Under the pieces are notes generated by a model. That model worked only from the letters and a program-made list of their open reading frames with translations. It had not been told where the DNA came from and did not search any database. This document shows, piece by piece, positions 25,118-37,100 of a stretch of 64,000 nt of DNA (positions are counted from its first letter, which is position 1; every line of letters starts with the position of its first letter). Origin of the DNA: Ricordea florida (Eukaryota; Cnidaria; Anthozoa; Corallimorpharia; Ricordeidae); contig OX453276.1 of the NCBI GenBank assembly GCA_949710005.1, positions 496,001 through 560,000 of the forward strand, in the 5' to 3' direction. A program made the position numbers and the translations under genes.

Positions 25118-28100
25118 ATAATATACATGAAAAAATTACTCGATTCTGATTGGTTGAGAGCAGTGCAGTTCAATTGTAACACCAGTGCAAAAAGTGTAAC
25201 ACCAGTGCAAAAAGTGTAACACCAGTGCAAATTACACATCGATATTCTGGATTATGATATTCTTTATTTTTAAACGAACCGCTTTCAGTTCGTAACGTTA
25301 TAAGCTGATCTTCATCAGCAAATCAGTAAATTAAGTGTCAAATCCGCGTCAAATGCTCACTTGCTGTCCGCAATAAGATCTTCCGGCACTTCCTCCAGGC
25401 GAATTTTTTCATGTTTATATTATTAGTAAGTAATCATGGGTTTTTCTCGTTCAATTTGGAATAAATTTGCATTTGCGAGTTTTTCAAAAAGCTGAAATTG
25501 CACTCGCCGAAGCGGCTCGTGCAATTTCAGCTTTTTGAAAAACTCACTCGTGCAAATTAATTCCAAATTGAACTCGAAACCGTATGATTACCTTTACTTA
25601 TTATTACTATTATTATTATTGTATAGGAAAACGTATGTTGTCAACTCCAGCGCCCTGACATTTTTAACTCTAGTTGTTTCGGGGTGCTGGTGCCCTCTAG
25701 TTATTATATTTATATTTAATTGTTTTTGTAATTTAGTTTATCAAATCTCTGGGTACAATAAACATCTCTTTCGAGTCTTTTCAAACAGCATTCCTGGAAA
25801 AAAGCCATCTTTTTTTCAAAAGTCCTTACGCTTGTAAATAGCAAAAGTCCTTACACTTGTAAATAGCATACTAGAGGGCCACCTAAAATTTTTATCAATT
25901 TTATATTCATTTATTTCATTAAATACCTTTATAATACCTTGAATTATTGCTGATCTTCGACACATATTTAAGCTGCAAAGACTGCGCACACTGATTTTGA
26001 TCTTTCAGATAACAGATCTAAAGTGGAAGACTGTATTGGATCAAAGGTATTTGGTAAATTAATTTATCGTTTAATTCAAATTAGCCGTTCACAGATTATT
26101 TTCCGTTTTTAAGGTGCATGTTAAATTTGTAGTCAAACAAATGATCTTACCAGGGTGTCATAAGTTCTTATAAAATAACTTTGAAGCATTATATTTATTC
26201 ATCGGAGAAATGTTTGTGGTTTATCTATCTAAATTATTAAATTATTTAGCATTAGCAAGTGAAATGAAACTTTCAGGGCACAAAGTCGAAAGGAGCTGAA
26301 GATTGTGTTCTTGCACTTAGTAACCCCTGCCATTTAATTTGTTCTCCAATTTAGCTATATACATGTCTCGTAGCACGCCTTAAGGGGTCAACGTGGAGAG
26401 AAGCACAGACACAATCAGAACATCCCCACAGCTTACAGGTAAGATTTTGAAAAGTCCCATGGCAAAGGTGGAAGACATTAAATGAGAGCCCTACACTACA
26501 CTACACTACACTACACAAGAGCACTATACAAAATGATGGGAGACAGCTGTAGAGCAACGCTGGTTCTTAACTCGCAAAGCAATTTACGAAGAGTTTGTTG
26601 ATACATTGGTGATCTGTAAACCATTCCAGTTTGAAGGTGAATAGCGAAATATTGAGAGGTGTTGTAACTGTTGTTTCTTAAAGGATGTACATCAACCTTG
26701 GCATTGTCAATCATTTAATGGTCAACCATCAGGAGGCTGTAAGGTAGAGAACAGTGGTTTGGAATGTTGCAAGAGGCATTGTTATCCTGTCAATCAAACA
26801 TTCTCGATAGCAGTTCAACGCGGCATTGGTCAGTCTTGTTTGATCTAGTTTTCAATTTTGATTGTTGTTCGGTTTATGTTGAGAGTTACTTTGTAAACCT
26901 CTCCACCATCTATTCTAAATCTAGGGTCTTTACAAAGCCGGCCATCTTAAGTACAGTCAACTCTTAATAACTCGAACCAAACAATACATTACAGCTAACC
27001 AATGACTCCTAAACAAAGAAAATACAATGGTTATTCCCTCCTGTACCGTTCTACGAGGACAGAACCCTGAATTGTTTCGAGTTAGGGGAAGGTTAATGCT
27101 AGCAAGGGTTCGAGTTTAATATCAGGAGTTGACTGCAAATGTATTTATTTATTTCTTGCACAAAGCAGCTTGGCATCCATTAAGCGTTCAGCGCAAAGTG
27201 CTGAAAAATTTGGTTTAAGTACATAGGCTAGTTCTGGCGCAGACACCTACATTCGGAATACGCAAAACGTTTGACTCTGACTGATTTCGGTCATGGCACA
27301 CAACAATTAAATATCAAACAAGATTCTGGTCATAAAACTTTACTACAGAACAAAAATTCTTTTCCAGGTATGTCATAATAAACAGGTTTGTAGAATGATT
27401 ACTACACACATTCTTAGGAAGACAAATAATATTTATAAATACTTAACAAATCCAGCGCGTCTACCATGTAACACTTAACACACTCTGCGCATGGTTATTA
27501 TATTAACAGAATATTGATGAATAGGCGAGTGAGAATAAGAACATTTATGGTGAAAAAAGTTCATTAAAGAGGATTAGAGACAGAGAGAGGGAAAACTACG
27601 GTTTTAGGACACAGGAATTTTGACAAGGATTTTCTAGCTTATAAGCTAAATTGGTTTTGAAAATTAACCAGGAATTTATCCGATAATGCTAGCACAGATC
27701 AGTAGAATGCCAAGTCTCTGCAAAGTTTCAGCCAAGCCCTTTCGCCAAGAGGGGCCGACAGGCGGAGCGAGCCGCGCGAGCGGAGGGCGATACTGCCCCT
27801 GTCTGGCTAAGTCTCAGCAAAGTTTCGGCAAAGCCCCATGCCAAGCCCGCGTAAGGTTTTGGGACACAGGAATTTAACCAAGCCAAGTTTCTGCAAAGTT
27901 TCAGCCAAGCCCACTCACCAAGAGGGGCCGACAGGCGGAGCGAGCTGCGCGAGCGGAGGGCGATACCGACCCTGTCTGGCTAAGCTTCTGCAAAGTTTCG
28001 GCAAAGCTGCATGACAAGTCTGGGACGAGTTTTGGGACACAGGGATTTATTGTGCAATATTTCTGGGACAGAGAGAAAAATTTGAAAATGGCTTAAAGAT

Positions 28101-31100
28101 TTGATATTTCTTACAAAAGTAATTATGGATCAACAATTGAAGAGATTGAAAGTACCACAACTAAAATCCTTAGCTAGGTGGTATAATATTAAGGGGCGAT
28201 CTGGGTTTAAAAAAGCAGAACTTATTAATGTTTTGGTTAATATACCCGAAATAGCTAATAATATCCTGGAAATAATTAATAATATTGCAGCGATTGTTAA
28301 TGAGCTGCACAATACGCCAATGAGGCCAATGAATCAACCAAATTTGCCTCTTCCAATTCCAAATATTCCACAACCAATTCAAATTCCAGACACACCGCCA
28401 GGTTCACCAGATAGTTATATACCAGAAACACCGCCAGGTTCGCCAGATAGATATAGACCAGGAACACCGCCGGGCACACCCCCATCAAATAAACCAAAAA
28501 CAAAACTAAAAAGACCATCTCCACCCAAACCAACGCGTCCACCGCCTCCCATTCCAACAAAACCTAAAAAACAAGTGATAAAAAATGAATCGGTTAAAAA
28601 TACCGAACAAACCCCTTTTTTAGGAAATGTATTAAACAAGTTTTGGGATTTTGTAAAACCATATATTCCAGAAAAAGTAAAAAATAAAACAGAAGAACTA
28701 GCTAAAAATTTTATAGATAGATATAAAAAAGCGAATGAAATAAATCAGCCTAAAAATCAGCCAAACCAAGCAAAATCAAAAAGAGATTACAAGAAGGAGG
28801 GTGCAAGACCAAAAACAAAAAGGTTGAAAGAAGAAGAATTAATTATCAAAGAAAATGTGAGAAAATTCAAAAATGGCTATTTGAAGCAGCACACTATAGA
28901 TGGGAAAAAAGGATATACTATTGAAGAATTCATGAAAAAAATAAAACTAAGGGTTATAGATATTATTAATAAGGATAAGAAAACAAAAAAGGTTAAGGTT
29001 ATACTATCGGCAAAGTTTGTAAAAGCGTCAAATAACCAAATTGCAGAACAGGTTGAAAAATACTTTCACGCCAAACCAAAAATAATTACAGAGGCAAGCG
29101 ATTTGCCAAAAGAATATGACGATATAATTAAAAATATACTTGATGAGGTTGAAAGATTTCAAGAAAATACAAATTCTGGTGTTTTTGAATTTGATTCAGT
29201 ATTACGATTTGATCTCGGGATAGCGCCTTACACAGTTATTTCTGGGAGTTCATATATACCAACACCAGAAAGATTAGCGGCAAAAAAGGCTACTATTAAC
29301 ATACAAAATAAGTGTGAAGATTGCGGACAATTTTCATTAACAGAGGCGGCGTTTCCAAGAAAACATCATAGAGAGAGGGTAAATAATGAATTGTTGGAAA
29401 ATTGCAAAAAATTAAACTTTTCTGGTATAGAAGGCGCAATGAAATTAAAAGATTTTACCAAGTTTGAAAAACAAAACCCATATCCAGTTAATGTATTGAA
29501 ATATGACGAAGAAGCTGATAAAATATATGCTGCGAGATTAAGCGATAAATGTTATTGCAAGAAAGAAGAAAAATGTAAGAATTGCGGTTGTATGAAAAAA
29601 GAGTGTAAGAAAAAACAGAAATGTGAGAAAAAAGACTGCAAAAAACACGAATGTGAAGAATGCGGTTGCAAGAAATGTGATTGCAATAATTATGAATGCA
29701 AGTTATGCGATTGCAAATTTATAACATTACTTTTAATAAATAATGCCGAAAAATCCCACTACATTTTAGTAAATAATGTTAGCAGACTTTTATCATCTGA
29801 AATTGACAAAAATAAGAACAAAAAACATTTCTGCCTTAGATGTTTCAACTCATTTTATGATGAAAGGATTTTACAAGAACACAAAGAATACTGTGATTCG
29901 CATGGTGAAGTTAAAATAAAAATGCCAAAGAATGAAGATGGCAGCCCAAAATTTATTTACTTTAAAAATTTTAAAAATAAAATGCGATCCCCTTTTGTTA
30001 TTTATGTAGATTTTGAAGGTCGCCTAATACCAATACATACTTGTTCACCAAGCGAAATTAAAAGCTTTACAAAAAATTACCAAATGCACAAAGCATCGGG
30101 GTTCTGCTATTATATTAAATGTTTCGATGAAAGTATATTACCAAATGATTTTAAAGTGTGTGTGAATTATACCGCAAAATCTGATGACGAGGATGTCGCG
30201 CAGATATTTACAGAATATTTAGAAAGAGATGTTAGGAAAATTTTTGAGCTAATAGAAGAAAAAAAGGAAACTTTTAAAGTTTATGATAAAAAGAATATGT
30301 CAGAAATGGATAAAAAAGATTATGAAAATGCAACTCAATGCCATATATGTGAGCGCAAATTTTCTGAAAGCGAAGAAGAAGATTTTAAAAAAGTAATAGA
30401 TCATTGTCATCTTACTGGAAAATATAGAGGGGCGGCGCATAATATTTGTAACTTAAAATATGTGATTCCCAAATTCATTCCGGTAGTAATTCATAATCTG
30501 TCGGGGTATGACTCACATCTATTCATTAAGAATCTTGGCAAAACAAAAGGAGAAATGAGCTGTTTGGCCAACACTGATGAAAAGTATATTAGTTTCTCGA
30601 AGAAAATTTTAATTAACTATGATTGTGATCGCGATTGCGATTGCGATTGCGATTGTGATGAGGACGAGGATGACAACGAAAAGCCTATTACTAGAACAAT
30701 AAGATTCATTGATTCTTATAAATTTATGCAATTCTCTCTTAGCGCATTGGTTGACAATCTTACAAAATGCGAAAAATGTGAGTCGTGCAAACCAGGAAAA
30801 TGTTTGAAAAGATACATAAAAGGTGGAAAGATTATTACTTTTAATGGTGTCGGTAATTGCGACCAATGTAAGAATTGCAAGTTATTAGGAAGTATGTGTT
30901 TTTCTCCAATAGATAAAAATATGGCAGTAACTAAAAAACATTTCACAGGAGAAAAGTTAAAACTATTGTTGAGAAAGGGCGTGTTTCCTTATGATTATTT
31001 TGATCGAATTGATAAACTTAATGAAACAGAAATTCCACCAAAGGAAGCATTTAAATCAATTCTTAATAATCAAGATATTTCGGATGAAGATTATGAACAC

Positions 31101-34100
31101 GCTAAAAAGGTTTGGGAAACATTTGACATTAAAACAATGAGAGATTATCATGATTTATATCTAAAAACAGACGTATTACAGCTTGCCGATGTATTTGAGA
31201 ACTTTAGAGATGTGTGTATTGGTAATTATAGTTTAGATCCCGCTCACTATTTTACATCTCCGGGATTATCTTGGGACGCAATGCTAAAATTAACTAAAGT
31301 TAGTTTGGAGTTGTTTACAGACGTTAATATGCTGCTTTTTATTGAGAAAGGTATTAGAGGCGGCACATCCCAGGTATCAAAAAGATACGCTAAAGCTAAT
31401 AACCCCTATATGTCAGATTTTGAAATAAATAAACTTATAAGTTATATTATTTATCTTGACGCAAATAACTTATATGGGGCCGCAATGAGCAAGAAATTAC
31501 CAAAACGAGGATTTAAATGGATTCCAAATGAAGAGCTCGAAAATTGGAGGAATATACCTTGTATAGTTGAGGTTGATTTGGAATACCCAAAAAATCTTCA
31601 TGATAGCCATAAAGATCTGCCTTTGGCACCAGAAAAACTTGCCGTTAATAAAGTTAAGAAATTAATACCAAACCTATTTGATAAGAAAAGATATGTAGTT
31701 CATCATGAAACTCTAAAATTTTATGAAAAACAAGGATTAAAAATAACAAAGATTCATAAGGGAATTAAATTTCAAGAGTCAAAGTGGTTACAAACTTACA
31801 TCGATCGGAATACTGAATTGAGAAAACATGCGAAAAACGACTTTGAAAAAGATTTCTTCAAACTTATGAATAACTCGGTATTTGGCAAAACAATGGAAAA
31901 TATGAGGAAAAGGATAGACGTTAGATTAGTTAATAATATAGAATCGGCCAAAAAATTAATAAGAAAACCGAACTTTAATCATTTTACTATCTTTTCTGAG
32001 GATCTTGCCGCCATAAATATGAAGAAAACAGAAATAAGATTTAATAAACCGGTTTATGTGGGGTTTTCCATTTTGGATCTAAGTAAACAAATAATGTATG
32101 ACTTTCACTATAATTATATCAAAGAGAAATATGGAGAAAAAGCCGAATTACTTATGACTGATACTGATAGCCTTGTATATAACATAGAAACAGAAGATTT
32201 CTATGATGATATAAAGCTAGATGTTAGCGAAAAGTTTGACACTAGCAATTATCCAAAAGACCACAAATCTGGTATTTGGGATGACAAAAACAAAAAAGTA
32301 ATTGGCAAGTTCAAAGATGAGTTTGGCGGAAGTATACCAACAGAATTTGTGGGTTTGGGAGCAAAACAATATGCATTATTAATGGACAACGGCAAAGAGA
32401 TAAAGAAGAATAAAGGAACAAAGAAATTAGTTGTTAAGAAAACAATAAGTTTTAATGATTTCAAAAATTGTTTGAATACTAAAGAACCACAAATGAGATC
32501 GCAAAATTTATTCGGTTCAAAACTACACGATATTTACACAAAAACCGTTAATAAAAAAGCGCTATCTGCTTATGATGATAAGAGAATCATTCAAAAAGAT
32601 GGAATACATACTCTTCCATATGGCCACTATCGGGTGGATCTTACCAAAACAGAATTGGGCGGCAACTCAGTATCATAAGGAATAACTTGTAATTCTTCCC
32701 TTACAAATCCTCGCCGCGGACCATCAATTAAATAATATAAAACCGGTTGATTGGATGAAATAACACTTCTGGAAATATCATAAACTTTGATACTCCAAAT
32801 GGGATCAGTAGCTCGTCTTCTTTCTCCACCTTCAAGTTCGCCCGGTGATAATAAATATCTAACTTTAACAATAGGCGGCAATCTAATCTCATCAAGCCCC
32901 ACCGCGCGTTGGTAATTTTTAGGCCCAATATCAACCTCTTTCATTTTTATAGCCTCATCGGGCTCTTTACCGGTTATTCTCATCAGTGTATTATTCAAAG
33001 TTTTTAGAATAGCTGGTAATCTTTTCACCCATATCCGCGATCGCCCGCCACTAATCATTTCCTGCGCATATTGATGACTAAATAATTTTTCTCCTAATAT
33101 TCTATTTGCATTTTCCACAAATGCTTGAGCTCTATGATTACCAGCCTCACTTCTTTGTATTCTCACATTATGGTAATTCATGAGTTTACTAACTTCGCCC
33201 ATAAATTCTTTCCCAGGATCAGTCATTAATGTTTTTGGGTATTTCAATCTTCTAGAATATATTTTCTCAAAAGCTTTTGATATCTCTCGGCTTTCTTTTG
33301 AAGTTAATGCTTCAGCATCTTTATATCTAGAGGCGATATCAACCACAACTAACGCATATTTATATGTTTTTCTTCCGACTTTATCATGTGGCAAAAATAA
33401 TAAATCTGCTTGGTGAATCTGATTGGGTTTATCCACAGTCCAGCGCGGTCTGGGTATATATTTAGGAGCAGGTAGATAGATTTGCCATATTGCTTGTTTT
33501 TGCAACCATTGTTTTGCATCATTTTCACTTACTTTCGCTTTCTCAGCTAATTTAGGAATTGCAGAATATCCTTTCCAATACCCTTCTGCTGAATAATATA
33601 TTTTTGAGACGTTGTTCATTTAAAAATAAACAAGTATCTTATAAATTGAAATGGTTGAGGAGGAAGAAGAAATAAAATTTACCGAATACCAAATCAACAT
33701 TATGAAAAAAATTATTAGGAAAAAAATTCTATATATGGAAGACGGCGATCAAATTTTTAATATTATGATTTTAATTCCCGAGGCTAGAGAAGGTTTACTA
33801 AAACATATTTCCAAGTTAGAAAATAGAGCAACACAGGTTTAAAGGTTAACCAAAGTATCTTATAAATTACAATGACGTCTGAAAAAATTAATCCAAACAG
33901 AATTCCAAAAGAACCCTTTGGTTTGAAAGCAGAATCGACCCTGAATAGAATTACTCTCAACCCGTCCACAGCCAGTCCAGGAGAAACATTATATATAAAT
34001 ATTCCAAAACTTTCAGAGAATTTGGTGATTGTGCCCGGAAGTGTATCTCTTCTATTCGATTTAGATGTTGAGGGTCATGCGAATAACACAGTTGTGAATA

Positions 34101-37100
34101 ATGTGGGTCGTAACCTTGTAACCAGACTGAAAGTTCTTTTTGGAGGAGAAACATTGCAAGATACTCAAGGATATGATTTATTTCAAACATATCACGATTT
34201 ATTCTTAACTGAAGAAGAGCGCGAAGATAGATTAAAACAAGGTATTTCTTCGTTAAATATTAGAAAACTTAGAACAAAAGCTGGAGATGCAAAAACACAA
34301 GATGCAAAAGAAGTTGCTCTCGCTAATGTCCACGGTTCAAAGTATAGAATACCAATAAATCATCCTATTCTAAACGATCATGGAGTTTTTTATCCGAAAG
34401 CGTTGGAAAATCATCTTATATTTGAGATTACACTTGCTCCAATCGCTAATATTCTTATTTATTCAGATACAACTAAAGCGCCTTCATATTCAATCAAAAA
34501 CTTAGAGTTAGAATATTCTTCAATTTCTAGTGAATACTTAGCCCGCGAGGCCCAAGCGGCTTATCAAGTCGGTAAAGGATTCTTTTATGAAAATATTACC
34601 TTGCATAAAACTTTTACATTTTCTATTGGTGGAGATGGTGTTATTAATCAGCATATTAATTTGCCGAGAAGATCAATGACAGGAATATTGTTTTTGTTTT
34701 TATTACCTCAAGCTGCGGGAACAAGGGATTCAGAAAATTTTTATAATCCGGGCATATCTTCCGTTGAAATTGATGTTGATGGTGTACCAAATAGAATATA
34801 CTCTAGGGGAATGATTCCTTCCGATCTTTGGGAATCCGTGAAGAAACGATTCCAACCAACGGGAGAACAAATTTCATTGAAAGAAAAAGAATTTTACGCG
34901 GATAAGTTTGCTCTTTGGGTTGATACTAGAACTCATCCAGATAATTATATTCATGGCGGTGGACTTGCTCTAAATAATACTCACGACGGCGTGAAAATAG
35001 AAATTAAAAGGAAACAAGGTGGAACTGGAACCATAACTTGTCATATGTTTGTCGTTGCCGATGCAATGCTGGAGATTATGAATTCAAGTTTGAGATCAAT
35101 TAAGTACTGAGAATCTAAAAACATAATGTTATGATACAAAAAATTATGGAAGATTTACGAGATAAAATACCATTCCATTGTATTATAACAGGACCCACAA
35201 ATTGCGGAAAAACAAAGTACTTAATTGAACAGCTCCGAGGTCCATTCCGGAAAGTTTTTGAATATATTGTGTTAATTTGTCCGACTTATTCTAAGAATAA
35301 AACTTATCATAATTTTGCTCGAGGAGATGAACATTTTTATGTATTATCGCCAGATGCAAGTAATTCAGATGAGATCAATGAATTGTTAAATGATTGCCAA
35401 ACTTTATTCTCTGGCACAAATACACTAATAATTCTAGATGATTGCGCCGTTTCCACTGATCTGAAGAAAAGATCCAATAAATTTATAGATTTGGCATTCT
35501 CCGGAAGGCACCACGGATTATCAATGTGGGTCCTCACTCAGCAATTAACATCAATAGCAAAACCATTCCGAGAAAATGTAGCCTGCGTTGTTACTTTTCA
35601 TAATCCTTCCCAGAAAGGCATGAAAATGTTTTTCGAAGATTATGGCGGTGATTTGGATTATGAATTAGGAAAAAAGTTTGTACAACTACTAAAAACTGAA
35701 AAATATTCTAGGTTGTGTTTGAGTTTGCGATATCCATTTAATTGCTATTTAGAGATTCCCGAAGTGATTTAACAAATATGACAAACGTAGAAGATTATAT
35801 TAAAGAAAATACCGACCAACCTAATGGAGAAACGGTAAAAGATAATGGTGATCTTGAAAGAAAACAAGAATCTCTCGCAATTCTCGCCGCGCTCGGAACG
35901 ACAAAGGAATATTTAGGAGCTGAAATGAGCTTGGGTGATATAAAGAAATTATCTGCAAAAGATGTTGAAAAGTATTTTAATCGTTATCAAGCAGTAATGG
36001 GTAAGAAAATTAATGGAGGATTAGTAGATTCGTCCCTGCAATTAGTTTCCAAACTTATTTCATATTTAGTTCCAGTTGATGATATAGAATCTCTTTGCAA
36101 AGATCTGAAGAATGATGATTTGGTAAATCGAGAATTAACAAATATTGTTGGTCTCTTGGCATTGAAAGCAGGAAGATTGGCAGCACTTGCTAGCGGGCTA
36201 TTTCAAGTAGCTAAACACGTTAAATTCAACAAAAATCAACAATTTTCAAGAGAAGAACCAGTAAATTCTAACAAAACTGATCAGGAAACTAAGCAATCTG
36301 CTGAAGGTGTTGATACAGTATATTAAACAGATCTAAAAACTTATTTGTAGCATCTAAATAACAATGTCTGAACAAACTGAACAAAGTGCAGGAGGAGATG
36401 CGGAGCAAATTACAGCAGATTCCAAACCCGAAAATAAAGATACTAAAAAGAGGGAGAAAGATCCTAAAAAAGTCGCAGCTGGTAAGAAATTAGCAGAATA
36501 TAATAAAAAAGCAAAAGAAGCATTGGCTAGGGAGATGAAACGAGAGGAAAAAATAAAACAGGAAGACCCTGCGGACCGAGGAGCAAATGAAAATGCATAT
36601 AGTGAAGCGAAATCATGGCTTCCAGAGTTATCTTTTACTACTGTTTTATCCGTTATTGGATTGGGGTTTACAGCAATTGATCTTTTTATGAGATATAAGG
36701 AAAAAGCTAGGGTTGAATATTCTAATAGGATAGCCGATTTATCGCAAGTTCCACAATTACCGCAGCCAAAAAAGATACCATTTTCTGCAACTCCAAAATC
36801 TTTAGGAATGGAATAAAGTCATTTAAAAGTTTCATAATGATGTAGTAAAAAATCATGTCAACCGAAAAGAAAACTTGTGAAAACTGTAACTGATTCTGCG
36901 GTACTTATCGGATTAGGTGCTGGGGTTGGTTATGTGGCAAAAAAGGTAATGAAAGAATCATTTTTGAGCGACCCATCCTCAAGTATTACAAATTACGCAA
37001 AATGGGTTGCTGTATTATCCGGAAGCATGTATCTAAAAACATATTTAGAGGAACAAAAGATTTTACCAAAATAAAATTATGGCAACATTAGCAATGATGG

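Noticed and set aside
27686-27877. TIR-borne ORF (MLAQISRMPSLCKV..), also present at 43025-43270 on the - strand
   Set aside because: It crosses the GC-rich repeat module, has repeat-like composition and is disrupted differently in the two repeats; no family features.
28101-28124. Upstream start for the polymerase giving an extra MIFLTKVI leader
   Set aside because: The codon at 28101 is TTG. The ATG at 28125 is the first proper start; the same holds for 43028 versus 43004 on the right.
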